Made by a program: the position numbers and the translations under genes
Notes under the pieces: model-generated
Told to the model about the DNA's origin: nothing
Databases searched by the model: none
The model's input: only the letters and a program-made list of their open reading frames with translations
Assembly (NCBI GenBank): GCA_903822115.1
Contig: CAIJNU010000038.1
Coordinates: 1 to 22,868, forward strand
Direction: 5' to 3'
Origin: an uncultured Candidatus Peregrinibacteria bacterium
GTDB taxonomy: Bacteria > Patescibacteriota > Gracilibacteria > Peribacterales > Peribacteraceae
DNA length: 22,868 nucleotides
Part shown: positions 6,705-14,676 of the stretch, piece by piece
Layout: every line of letters starts with the position of its first letter
Position numbering within the stretch: position 1 is the first letter of the stretch

Positions 6705-7652
6705 TCAAGCGCTTTTCCTCGTTTGTTTCAGGCTTTCACGGAGTGCTCGCTCGGCATCATCCACGAGAGCTCGAAGGGTCGGTCGATCCTTGAGAGAGGG
6801 CAGTGAAGCGAGTTTGTCTCCCGCGCCCTGGGAGAACACCTCGAAGGGAACATCGAGCGCGAGTGCGGCAATCGCCCCGTGGTAGCGAGCCGTGAAGACA
6901 GCGTCACACCTCGCGACTTCCCGTGCGAGAGAGACGAGATCCGTGATGGGGCGAAGTTGAGAACCGGGGATGCGCACGAGGAGTGCTTCGCAGATCGCCC
7001 TCTCGCCGTGATCCTCGGGTTGAAGCGAGAGGATAGAAACCTGCTTCCCTTCTTCCCTAGAGCGAATGCATGCCGCTTCCAGAATAGTCTGAGAAGCGTT
7101 GCCACGCGGAATGATGGCGAACACTTCCTTCGAACGCTCGACAGGCACCTCCTGTAAAAGCGCAAAGATGGGATCAAATCCCTCCACGACAGAGATCCCT
7201 TTCACCATCGTGCCAGCGCGCGCGAGCGATGCCGCATCGCGAACGGAGAGAAAGGAGGCATTACGAAGAGCGCTTGCGGCGAACATCTTTCCGGTACGAG
7301 TCTTGAAGGGGCCGATACCTTGGAACGCAAAGAAGACGGGTTTTTCGAAAATTGACGCCGCCTTCGCGTGCAACCACCAGAGGAAACAGGCGAAAACCGA
7401 CTCGGTATCCGTAAAGAGCGTCCCCCCTCCGAACACGACGCCATCGCATGCTCGAAACGCCTTGAGTGTCAGCCACCAGGGACGAAAAAACGAACGAATA
7501 CCACACGGCAATCGCGGGACATCACATTTCTCTTTCGACGATGCCGTAACGACGCTCCACTCGATCTCGGGAAAACGCGAGAGAAAGTATTCTCGCAGCG
7601 CCTCGTCGCCGAGGTTGCCAACACCGTAATTGCCCACGAGTAATAGCCGCAT
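6705..7652 (-). CDS. csaB: Polysaccharide pyruvyl transferase, CsaB-like
   Basis: A 315-aa cytosolic enzyme that transfers pyruvate from phosphoenolpyruvate to a secondary cell-wall polysaccharide; in Gram-positives this ketal is the anchor for SLH-domain surface proteins. Family marks are NLGDEA (13-18), GGGTLF (75-80), QGIGP (111-115), SVRDAAS (136-142), the ISVVEGFDPIF stretch near 153-163 and RYHGAIAALALDVPF near the C-terminus. An in-frame GTG at 7658 exists. The ATG at 7652 is preferred because a TATACT -10 box ends 6 nt before it, giving a leaderless message that would not contain the GTG. It implies pyruvylated surface glycan in this organism. Confidence 0.9.
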   Translation of the reverse strand: MRLLLVGNYGVGNLGDEALREYFLSRFPEIEWSVVTASSKEKCDVPRLPCGIRSFFRPWWLTLKAFRACDGVVFGGGTLFTDTESVFACFLWWLHAKAASIFEKPVFFAFQGIGPFKTRTGKMFAASALRNASFLSVRDAASLARAGTMVKGISVVEGFDPIFALLQEVPVERSKEVFAIIPRGNASQTILEAACIRSREEGKQVSILSLQPEDHGERAICEALLVRIPGSQLRPITDLVSLAREVARCDAVFTARYHGAIAALALDVPFEVFSQGAGDKLASLPSLKDRPTLRALVDDAERALRESLKQTRKSA

Positions 7653-7658
7653 AGCCAC

Positions 7659-7664
7659 AGTATA
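7659..7664 (-). promoter_or_regulatory. -10 box of csaB, probably leaderless
   Basis: TATACT on the minus strand ends 6 nt before the csaB ATG. No good -35 was found at 16-18 nt. The gap to rplS is only about 30 nt, so read-through from rplS is also likely. Confidence 0.4.
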
Positions 7665-7685
7665 CGCACCTTTAATCCACTGTCT

Positions 7686-8129
7686 CTAAGCCTCCGTCGC
7701 CTCCTCTGTGACCGAAGATGCCGTTTCCACCTCGGGAGCAGTCGGCGCTTGTACGGCAACGGCAAATTCATCGGCGGAAGTGAAACGCTCGCTAAGCCTC
7801 GCGGACTTTCCCCGTCTGCCGCGAAGGAAGGACAGTTTTGCTCTGCGCACCTTCGCCACCTTCTTCACCTCAATCTTCTCGATGACCGGAGATTGCATCG
7901 GAAACACCCTCTCCACGCCGATGCCGGAAGCGATGCGCCGCACCGTGAACGACATGTCCGTCGCGATGTGCCCGCGGTGAATGGCAATGACCAGTCCCTC
8001 GAAAATCTGCACGCGATCCTTTTCCCCTTCCTTGATCCGTTCATGCACGCGAACCGTGTAGCCCGGAGCGAGAGTTGGGTGCTTCTTCATGAAGCGGGAC
8101 GCCTGCGCGTGGAGAATGAGAGAGGTCAT
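7686..8129 (-). CDS. rplS: 50S ribosomal protein L19 with C-terminal extension
   Basis: L19 sits at the 30S-50S interface of the ribosome. The 147-aa protein carries the family core over residues 1-115: HPTLAPGYTVRVHERIKEG, RVQIFEGLVIAIH, FTVRRIASGIGVERVFPMQS, IEKIEV and VRRAKLSFLRGRRGKSARL. Typical L19 is about 115 aa. Here about 30 additional residues form an Ala/Glu/Thr/Val-rich, acidic, probably disordered tail, as seen in other CPR ribosomal proteins. The ATG at 8129 gives the normal N-terminus. It lies 70 nt downstream of the winged-helix gene, with a weak hairpin (TAAAG and CTTTA arms near 8175-8194) in the gap. Confidence 0.95.
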   Translation of the reverse strand: MTSLILHAQASRFMKKHPTLAPGYTVRVHERIKEGEKDRVQIFEGLVIAIHRGHIATDMSFTVRRIASGIGVERVFPMQSPVIEKIEVKKVAKVRRAKLSFLRGRRGKSARLSERFTSADEFAVAVQAPTAPEVETASSVTEEATEA

Positions 8130-8199
8130 GCGAAATCCAAAAGCCGACCGAGACTACAGAACGCCACCTCCCATGTAAAGGCAAAATGGCTTTAGCTGG

Positions 8200-8796
8200 T
8201 CATTCTCTCGCCTCCTCAATCTGCTTCTGCATGGTGTTGTGGACGATGAAGTTGCGGGGATCGTTGAGGATCTCAAGGATGAAGCGATCCCGCAGGCTCA
8301 GGCGGTAGAGAAAGTCCGCCTCGGAGAAGATGCTGTACTTGATGTCCTTGAGCGTGGTGTCCTGAGCGAGAAGCGCCTCCAGAAGCTCCTTCTTCACCGC
8401 TCCGACAATCAGGAGATCCACCTTGCTCTCCGTCCCCGTGAAGGCACCGGCGAGGAGAATCAACTGCACATTCGGAAGTTTCTTGAGGCTGGCGATCACC
8501 GGGCTCTCCGTCTGAATCTCCTTCGTAAAAATGCTGCGCAGCTCTGCAAACAGGGGAAATTCGTTATCCACGTGGTAGTACTTCTTTCGATTCTTGTGGC
8601 GCGATTTAACGAGTCCGATACGACGAAGATTCTCAAGCTCTCGGCGAATGGAATTGATCTGTTCTCCAAGCAAACGCGTGAGCTCGCGAATGAAGAATTC
8701 CTCCTCCGGATGGAGCAGAAACGTGGACAAGAGCTTCACTCTTGTTTGGGAACTGAACAGCGCTTTGAGCGTCGCTGAGGACATGTTCACAAACAT
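8200..8796 (-). CDS. Winged-helix transcriptional regulator with C-terminal nucleotidyltransferase-like domain
   Basis: A 198-aa protein. Residues 5-80 form a winged helix (LFSSQTRVKLLSTFLL, then FFIRELTRLLGEQINSIRRE as recognition region, and SRHKNRKKYYHV as wing). Residues 105-195 resemble a minimal nucleotidyltransferase fold (LILLAGAFTGTESKVDLLIV), but the usual GS and paired catalytic Asp residues are not clearly kept, so it may be a ligand-sensing relic. wHTH-NTase proteins of this kind are common in CPR genomes; their targets are unknown. A second in-frame ATG at 8784 gives 194 aa and is also plausible. Palindromes and a direct repeat lie over and upstream of the start, which suggests autoregulation. 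Confidence 0.75.
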   Translation of the reverse strand: MFVNMSSATLKALFSSQTRVKLLSTFLLHPEEEFFIRELTRLLGEQINSIRRELENLRRIGLVKSRHKNRKKYYHVDNEFPLFAELRSIFTKEIQTESPVIASLKKLPNVQLILLAGAFTGTESKVDLLIVGAVKKELLEALLAQDTTLKDIKYSIFSEADFLYRLSLRDRFILEILNDPRNFIVHNTMQKQIEEARE

Positions 8797-8840
8797 TACT
8801 CAGGTATGCACTCAAAGTGCAAGAAAGTTATTCAGATATG
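8783..8840. promoter_or_regulatory. Operator-like array upstream of the winged-helix regulator
   Basis: There are three elements. A perfect inverted repeat ATGTT-CACA-AACAT lies at 8783-8796 over the start. A perfect inverted repeat TGCACT-CAA-AGTGCA lies at 8807-8821. A 13-nt direct repeat, TTACTCAGGTATG (8796-8808) and TTATTCAGATATG (8828-8840), is 11/13 identical with a 32-nt period, about three helical turns. A possible minus-strand promoter, TTGCAC with an 18-nt spacer and TAATGT, overlaps them. The dense symmetry is seen directly; the operator role is inferred. Confidence 0.5.
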
Positions 8841-9018
8841 TGTTCATTTTATTGGATCAAGATTATATTGAGGCTGAAGCCAAAATTATTGGTTAATTAG
8901 CTGAAATTTCTTTGTGTTTGTTCACAATTTGTACTCGCCTTTCTGTGAAACTATTGTCTAGATTATTTTCCCTCTCATTTGGGGGTCAAGATTCAAGCTT
9001 TCAATCTCCTTTCCGTGA

Positions 9019-9047
9019 TTGTTTTTTAATGAGAATTGTGGTATCCT
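9019..9047 (+). promoter_or_regulatory. Promoter of the VirB6-like gene, leaderless type
   Basis: TTGTTT (9019-9024), 17-nt spacer, TATCCT (9042-9047), then 7 nt to the ATG at 9055. The AGGA directly abutting the ATG is too close to act as a normal Shine-Dalgarno site. The rest of the AT-rich intergenic stretch (about 8841-9018) holds no gene; a TTGTG...CACAA inverted repeat is visible at 8912-8927. Confidence 0.55.
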
Positions 9048-9054
9048 GATAGGA

Positions 9055-10971
9055 ATGTCTCGAAGAAAAATATCATTCATCGTTGGAGCGTTTTTGCTCC
9101 TCACATGCAGCTTCTTCTCGAGTCTGCATGGCGGTTTCGTAACCATTGATATTGCGCATGCGCAGAGTGTTGCCAATCCGTCCCTCGACAGTGTCGTAAG
9201 TTTCATTTCATGGCTCGTCGGTATCGCCATAACGTTTTTGGATTTTCTCGTGTGGGTGGTTTTTATTCTGTTGGATCTGCTGCTCGACCCCTCTCTTATC
9301 TTCAATCTCACGAGCGGTGGCTCTGGAAGCATGCTGGATATTCTTCATACCGTCTGGCAGCTGTCGCGGGATCTCGTAAATATTATCTTCATCTTCGTAC
9401 TGATCGGCGCCGCCATCATGACGATCGTGAAAGCGGATCTCGCCATGCTCAGTGGAAAGAACATCGCGAAATTTATCATGGTGCTCATTCTCGTCAATTT
9501 TTCTTGGTTCGTTCCTCAGGTGATCTTCGACGTGTCCCAAGTGATGACGGCAACGGTGTACGACATTCCGAAACTTATCGGAGATGGGACTTGTACCATG
9601 AAGGATTCCAGCGGAAATGACCAACCGTGCGAAGTTATCGAGAAAGTCGCCTTTCTGAGCAAGACGGAAGGACTGACGAGCGGCACGGGGCAGGACGCCT
9701 GGAAGTGCCCGATGCCGGGACTCATCTGCTACAAATACAAACCGTTCGATAAGGACAGTACGGATACCGGCATGCCGACGCAAATCATGAGCGGACTTGT
9801 GGTCAACTTCGCCAATCTCCGCAATCTCACGAGCCCCTCGACACTGACCGGACCGGGGTCGGTCGGCGTTACGAGAGTCATCACGTCCATCATCCAGATG
9901 CTGGTCGTCCTCGCAATTCACATCGCACTCTTCTTCCCGCTTCTGGCGATAGCCATCGCATTCCTCATGCGAATTCCGATCCTCTGGATCACCATGGCCT
10001 TCATGCCATTCATGGCCATCGGCATCGTCATGGGACCTCAGCTCAAGTCGCTCGATTCCGGAGGATACATCGAAAAGATCAGCAAGACATTCCTAAGCGC
10101 GGTCTTCCTCCCCGTTATCGTCGGCATTCCGCTCGTCATCGGCTTCATCCTGATTAACGCAGGCATGAGCTCCAAAGCCCCGGATGCCCTCACCAAACTG
10201 ACGGACAGCGGGCTCACCGGATCCTTCCCGCTCATCTCGGGCATCAGCGATCTATGGCAACTCTTCTGGCTCTGCATGACACTCGGCGTCATGTGGGTCG
10301 GAGTGTTCGGGGTACTCAAACAACAGCAGGTCGTTGGCACCGTCACAGAGATGATCAAGAAGTACGGAGAAGACCTCGGCAAATTCGCACGCAACGTGCC
10401 GCTCTCGATCCCGTTCTTGCCAGCGCCTTCCTCTGCGGGTAGCGGAGCGAAACCGATGACGCTCGGTCAAGTGAAACAGAGATGGCAGAGTCTGCAGAAC
10501 GAAGCGTCCCGCGGTGAATTGGGCAGAGAGAAAGAAACCGGCCATGAACATGTTGCTGCAGCCATGGACAGCCTTGAAGGAGGTTCAAGGAAGAGCATTG
10601 AGAATACCATCCATGTAACTGTGAAATCCGACGACAGTCCGCAAGTGAAGATCAATAAACTGCGAGATGCATTTACGAAGGAATACCTTTCGCTCGAAAA
10701 TCACGACAAGAAAGTTCTGGATGCGGTGGCCACGGACAACAAGTTGTTCCTTGACGCTCTCGCAAAGAGCTTCCCCGAACTGCAAACCGAAATCGAGAAA
10801 CTCGAATTGGATTGGCAAAGGGGATCAACAACTCCCGCTACCGGCACACCTGCTGCGAATCCCACACCTGCTGCGAATCCTTCTCCAAGTCCCGCACCCG
10901 CCGCACCTCCTGCTGGTGCACCTCCTCCCACATCTCCCGCTGCACCATCACCGACTCCCCCTAGGCCCTAA
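9055..10971 (+). CDS. Polytopic membrane protein with signal peptide, VirB6/TrbL-like
   Basis: A 638-aa protein. A signal peptide (residues 1-37, likely cut at AHA-QS) is followed by hydrophobic segments at about 48-76, 108-125 and 138-158. A soluble loop with five cysteines (about 175-235) comes next, then further helices at about 283-345, 355-383 and 412-436. A soluble C-terminal region follows and ends in a Pro/Ala/Ser-rich tail (from about 590). The arrangement resembles VirB6/TrbL-type inner-membrane channel proteins of type IV secretion or DNA-uptake systems, and similar proteins are common in CPR, but no signature motif proves it. It overlaps the next gene by 1 nt (TAATG), so the two are co-translated. 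An upstream TTG at 9019 lies inside the promoter and was rejected as the start. Confidence 0.7.
   Translation: MSRRKISFIVGAFLLLTCSFFSSLHGGFVTIDIAHAQSVANPSLDSVVSFISWLVGIAITFLDFLVWVVFILLDLLLDPSLIFNLTSGGSGSMLDILHTVWQLSRDLVNIIFIFVLIGAAIMTIVKADLAMLSGKNIAKFIMVLILVNFSWFVPQVIFDVSQVMTATVYDIPKLIGDGTCTMKDSSGNDQPCEVIEKVAFLSKTEGLTSGTGQDAWKCPMPGLICYKYKPFDKDSTDTGMPTQIMSGLVVNFANLRNLTSPSTLTGPGSVGVTRVITSIIQMLVVLAIHIALFFPLLAIAIAFLMRIPILWITMAFMPFMAIGIVMGPQLKSLDSGGYIEKISKTFLSAVFLPVIVGIPLVIGFILINAGMSSKAPDALTKLTDSGLTGSFPLISGISDLWQLFWLCMTLGVMWVGVFGVLKQQQVVGTVTEMIKKYGEDLGKFARNVPLSIPFLPAPSSAGSGAKPMTLGQVKQRWQSLQNEASRGELGREKETGHEHVAAAMDSLEGGSRKSIENTIHVTVKSDDSPQVKINKLRDAFTKEYLSLENHDKKVLDAVATDNKLFLDALAKSFPELQTEIEKLELDWQRGSTTPATGTPAANPTPAANPSPSPAPAAPPAGAPPPTSPAAPSPTPPRP
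10845..10880 (+). repeat. Perfect 18-nt tandem repeat, two copies, in coding sequence
   Basis: CACACCTGCTGCGAATCC occurs at 10845-10862 and again at 10863-10880. In protein this doubles a TPAANP unit in the Pro/Ala-rich tail of the VirB6-like protein. A likely slippage site that varies in length without shifting frame. Confidence 0.9.
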
Positions 10972-12362
10972 TGTCATTTCCAGAAACATCTAAGCCGGCC
11001 ACCGACATCAATATACCCGAGGCCACGCCGATAGCACTTCCACCGGCCATCGACGTCAGCAAACCCAAAGAAACACCGACCACGCCCCCCTCCGCACAAG
11101 CCGAGCAGCTGCGCGAACGGCAGGAGAATGCCATTAATGTGAATCAGCATCGCCTCGAAATAATCGCCGGTCTCCCCGACAACGCTCAGACGGAAGCAGC
11201 GAGAAGGGCGACCTACGTGAACATGTACCGCAAGACTAATGATCGCATCGCGGTGCAGATGAGCGGAGAAGATTGGCAGAACTACCTGCAATCGGGCACG
11301 CAGGTGATCGAAGACATGAAATCGGCAGACACGACCAACAAGAAAGACTGGGACAAAATCGTGAGCGATCGCGCGAAAGGCCTCAAGTCCGTTCTTGCCC
11401 TGACGAAGCCGCCTGCACCGGGCAAGACTCCGTCATTTGAATCCACACGATTCGTGATGGCCGTCGAAAAGGAGCTCCTCAATGCCAGAGATACGCTCCC
11501 CGTGCTCACTGACGATGCACAGCGCAATGCGATCAACAGAGAAATCCATTTTCTCGAGGCGATCCTGCAGCAATTCAATCTTCCCACGGACGAGGAGACA
11601 CTCAGGAAGTACGACGTGCTCGGCCACCTGAAACCCGATGAAAAGAACAACGCCTGGAGACAGACGGCGAAGGATCTGGGGCGGATCGGCATCATCCTCG
11701 GAACAGGGACGGTCTTCTTCGGCATTCTCGCCACGACGATCTTCTCGGAGACGGAAAATACGCAGTCAGCGATGATCTGGGGAGCGCTCTTCGCTCTGGG
11801 CCTGTGGGGACCGGAGCTGACGAAATCCAAGGTACAGAAACTCAAGGAGGAGATGGCGTTCACGAAGGGAGAGGATTTCCAGTCGAATCTCGACAGACTC
11901 GCGGGCGAAGCTTCATTTATGCAAGGGGCTGACTTTCAGGGCTTCTCTGCGGATCACCGTGGAAAGCTCGCGAAGATCGCGGAGAAATTCTTCGAACCGG
12001 GCAATCGCGAAAAGATAATGAAAGCACTGCGCACGCTCAAAAGTGAGAAGAACGATGAAAAGGCCCGACAGAAGAAGGAAGATGCGAGGGAGACGCTGCT
12101 CTCCATTCTCGGCAACGACCCCGACACGCAAGCGCTGCTCAAAGATGAAGAGAAGTTTCTCAACTTCGCTCTGCCCATCCTCGAACACGCGCGCAGCACA
12201 CAGTCCCAACAGCTCGTGCTCACCTATCTCGAGAACGCAAAACCACCGACGCCCGAAATGCTCACGCACAATCCTCCGCCCGACCCCCCCGAGGCGCCGA
12301 CCAAAAAGACCCGAGGCACGCTGCACATCGGTCTCTCGACTCCGAGCACCAGACAAGCCTGA
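10971..12362 (+). CDS. Hypothetical protein with membrane hairpin and long charged flanks
   Basis: A 463-aa protein that I do not recognise. A Pro-rich, disordered N-terminus (1-45) is followed by a helical charged region (45-230). Two adjacent transmembrane segments (about 237-258 and 266-281) are joined by a short SETENTQS loop. A second charged helical region (285-430) and a Pro-rich end follow. There are no enzyme motifs and no signal peptide, so both flanks are probably cytoplasmic. The 1-nt overlap with the VirB6-like gene makes it a probable partner of that protein. Its stop abuts the stop of convergent infB with no gap (TGA|TCA at 12360-12365). Confidence 0.75.
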   Translation: MSFPETSKPATDINIPEATPIALPPAIDVSKPKETPTTPPSAQAEQLRERQENAINVNQHRLEIIAGLPDNAQTEAARRATYVNMYRKTNDRIAVQMSGEDWQNYLQSGTQVIEDMKSADTTNKKDWDKIVSDRAKGLKSVLALTKPPAPGKTPSFESTRFVMAVEKELLNARDTLPVLTDDAQRNAINREIHFLEAILQQFNLPTDEETLRKYDVLGHLKPDEKNNAWRQTAKDLGRIGIILGTGTVFFGILATTIFSETENTQSAMIWGALFALGLWGPELTKSKVQKLKEEMAFTKGEDFQSNLDRLAGEASFMQGADFQGFSADHRGKLAKIAEKFFEPGNREKIMKALRTLKSEKNDEKARQKKEDARETLLSILGNDPDTQALLKDEEKFLNFALPILEHARSTQSQQLVLTYLENAKPPTPEMLTHNPPPDPPEAPTKKTRGTLHIGLSTPSTRQA

Positions 12363-14606
12363 TCACGCCTCCTTCTTCTTGAACTCCCGCACGTATCCCT
12401 CGAGGACGTCGCCCTCTTCCACGGGAACGGCGATTTCGACGCGCATGCCGCACTCACTCCCCTCCTTCGCCTCCTTGATGTCCTTATCGACGTGCTTGAG
12501 TGAGATGATGCGACCGACGGCGACGAGCGCTCCAGCGCGCATGAGGCGAAACGGCACGCGTTTGATGAAGCCGTCCGTGATCCTGCCTCCGATGATCTGT
12601 TCGGACTTCTTGCGCAGGAAGACGCCCTTCACCTCGAGGTGACCGATAATCTTCTCCTCTTCCTCCGGCTCGATGAGACCCTTGAGGAGCGCCTCCACCT
12701 CGTCGAGCAGATCGTAGAGAACGGCGTACTGCCTCACGCGCACTCCTTCGCGATCGGCGGTCTTCTGGACGTCGGAAGGGACGATAACGTTGAAGGCAAA
12801 GACGACACCATCGCTGGCCGCAGCCATCATGACATCGCTCTCCGACACAGCGCCGATGCCGCCATGGATGACTTTAACGCTCACGGTATCTCCGCTCTGC
12901 GCGCGCTTCGAAAGAGCTTCACGGATGGCCTCGAGCGATCCCTGCGCGTCCGTCTTGAGCACGACTTTGAGCTGCACCACCTTCCCCTCGCTGAGTCGAC
13001 TCACGAGATCGGCGAAGCTGTGCTTCTGGACTTTGCCAGCCTGTTCCGCAAGAGCGGAAAGGAGCGAGCGTGCATGCTTCTCATCGGAGACGACCTGAAG
13101 GATATCTCCCACCATCGGCACGGCATTCAATCCCGATACGCGCGCCGCGCCCGAGGGCGGGATGCTCTCGAGACGTTCGCCATGCGCGTCGATCATCGCT
13201 TTCACACGCCCCTGCGCCACACCGCAAACACAGATGTCTCCCATGCGCAGCGTCCCCGCATTCACGACGACCGTTGCGAGGGGGCCGAGCGAAGTGTCCA
13301 GATGACTCTCGATGACGGTCGCAACTGCCGAGCGATTCGGGTTGGCCTTCACCTCATGCAGATCGGCGAGGAGGAGGATGTGATCGAGCAATTCGGGCAA
13401 TCCCTGCTTCGTCTTCGCGGACGTGAGAACGACCGGCGTCTGCCCTCCCCATTCCTCGGGCTGCAGCCCCTGCGCCGAAAGTTCGCCCTTCACGCGATCG
13501 GGATCGGAGCGCTCCTTATCGGCTTTCGTGATTGCAACGATGATCGGCACCTCCGCATCCTTGGCATGATTGATGGCTTCGATAGTCGTCGTCTTCACGC
13601 CCTCCTCCGCGGACACCACCAGAATGACGATATCGGTCACCTGTGCGCCGCGAGCGCGCATCGCCGTGAACGCCTCGTGGCCCGGCGTATCGAGGAAGGT
13701 GATCTTGCGTGGAGGCGTCCCGTGCTCGACCTGGTACGCTCCGATGTGCTGCGTGATGCCCCCCGCCTCCTGCGACACCACATCCGTTTCGCGGATCGCA
13801 TCGAGGAGCGCCGTCTTGCCGTGATCGACATGTCCCATGACAACGACGATCGGAGGACGGGGCTGGAGATTCTCCGGCTCATCCTTGAGGAGTTCTTTGA
13901 GGTTGCGACTGAAGAGATCCTCCGCCTTCGCCGAACGCTGCTCGCGCTGCACATTGAGTCCAAACTCCGTCGCAACGATCGCCGCGGTATCGAAGTCGAC
14001 CGATTGCGTTATCGTCGCCATGACGCCATTGCTCATGAGCGTCGCGATCACTTTGGGAACCTGCACACCGAGCTTCTCGGCGAGCTCCTTCACCGTAATG
14101 GAATCGGGGAGGAGAACCGTGCCCTCCTTCTTCTTGATCTGTTCCTGCTGCTGTGTGGCCGGCGTGCGATTGGCACGGGCGGCTGAGAGAATCTTCTGCT
14201 CACGCAACTGTTCTTCTTTCTCGGCCTTCGTGAGATTCTCAATCTTCTTCTCCTCCTGTCGAATCGCAGACTTGGGAACGTCGTCGAGGGTCAATTTGCG
14301 AAGCACGTTGAGCGATTCGGCGTGCGTCGGGGATTGATCCAAGTGAAGAGGAGCCGCGGGTGCCTGCGCCTCGGGAGCCTTCGTCGTCTCGCCCTCCCCT
14401 TCCTCATCATCCACCACCAGTTGCCCGATGGTATCGATGTTCACCGTGAGTCCGTGTTTGTTGGCGATGAATCGCACAATGCCCTTCGCCAGGGAATCGG
14501 GAATCTCGCGGTCGGTAGCCTTCACCCCGAAATTGACTTGCGTCAGCTCTTTGCGAAGCTGCTGCCCGGTCATGCCTAATGCTTTTGCCACCTGTACAAG
14601 GCGCAT
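12363..14606 (-). CDS. infB: Translation initiation factor IF-2
   Basis: A GTPase that brings initiator tRNA to the 30S subunit and promotes subunit joining. Visible in the 747 aa are an N-terminal helical module (MRLVQVAKALGMTGQQLRKE), a charged linker, an IF2_N domain (about 165-217), the G domain with G1 GHVDHGKT (258-265), G2 in GGITQHIGAY (282-291) and G3 DTPGH (306-310), and then beta-barrel domains and the C-terminal fMet-tRNA-binding region. The G4 motif reads TKAD (360-363) where IF-2 normally has NKxD; TKxD is known in other GTPases such as EngB. The ATG at 14606 is chosen; an in-frame extension to 14657 adds residues unlike IF-2. The upstream 70 nt hold an AGTCT-ATC-AGACT palindrome (14633-14645) and a pyrimidine-rich leader with no Shine-Dalgarno site. 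Confidence 0.97.
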   Translation of the reverse strand: MRLVQVAKALGMTGQQLRKELTQVNFGVKATDREIPDSLAKGIVRFIANKHGLTVNIDTIGQLVVDDEEGEGETTKAPEAQAPAAPLHLDQSPTHAESLNVLRKLTLDDVPKSAIRQEEKKIENLTKAEKEEQLREQKILSAARANRTPATQQQEQIKKKEGTVLLPDSITVKELAEKLGVQVPKVIATLMSNGVMATITQSVDFDTAAIVATEFGLNVQREQRSAKAEDLFSRNLKELLKDEPENLQPRPPIVVVMGHVDHGKTALLDAIRETDVVSQEAGGITQHIGAYQVEHGTPPRKITFLDTPGHEAFTAMRARGAQVTDIVILVVSAEEGVKTTTIEAINHAKDAEVPIIVAITKADKERSDPDRVKGELSAQGLQPEEWGGQTPVVLTSAKTKQGLPELLDHILLLADLHEVKANPNRSAVATVIESHLDTSLGPLATVVVNAGTLRMGDICVCGVAQGRVKAMIDAHGERLESIPPSGAARVSGLNAVPMVGDILQVVSDEKHARSLLSALAEQAGKVQKHSFADLVSRLSEGKVVQLKVVLKTDAQGSLEAIREALSKRAQSGDTVSVKVIHGGIGAVSESDVMMAAASDGVVFAFNVIVPSDVQKTADREGVRVRQYAVLYDLLDEVEALLKGLIEPEEEEKIIGHLEVKGVFLRKKSEQIIGGRITDGFIKRVPFRLMRAGALVAVGRIISLKHVDKDIKEAKEGSECGMRVEIAVPVEEGDVLEGYVREFKKKEA

Positions 14607-14676
14607 GAAAAAAGAGGAAAATGGCCGGACACAGTCTATCAGACTTCCCGGCGCCACAAAGGGGAAAACCTCTTCT

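Noticed and set aside
12639..14186. Long plus-strand open frame of 515 codons opposite infB
   Set aside because: It lies wholly antisense to a clear IF-2 gene; its Arg/His/Asp-rich composition is what the reverse frame of a GC-rich gene gives.
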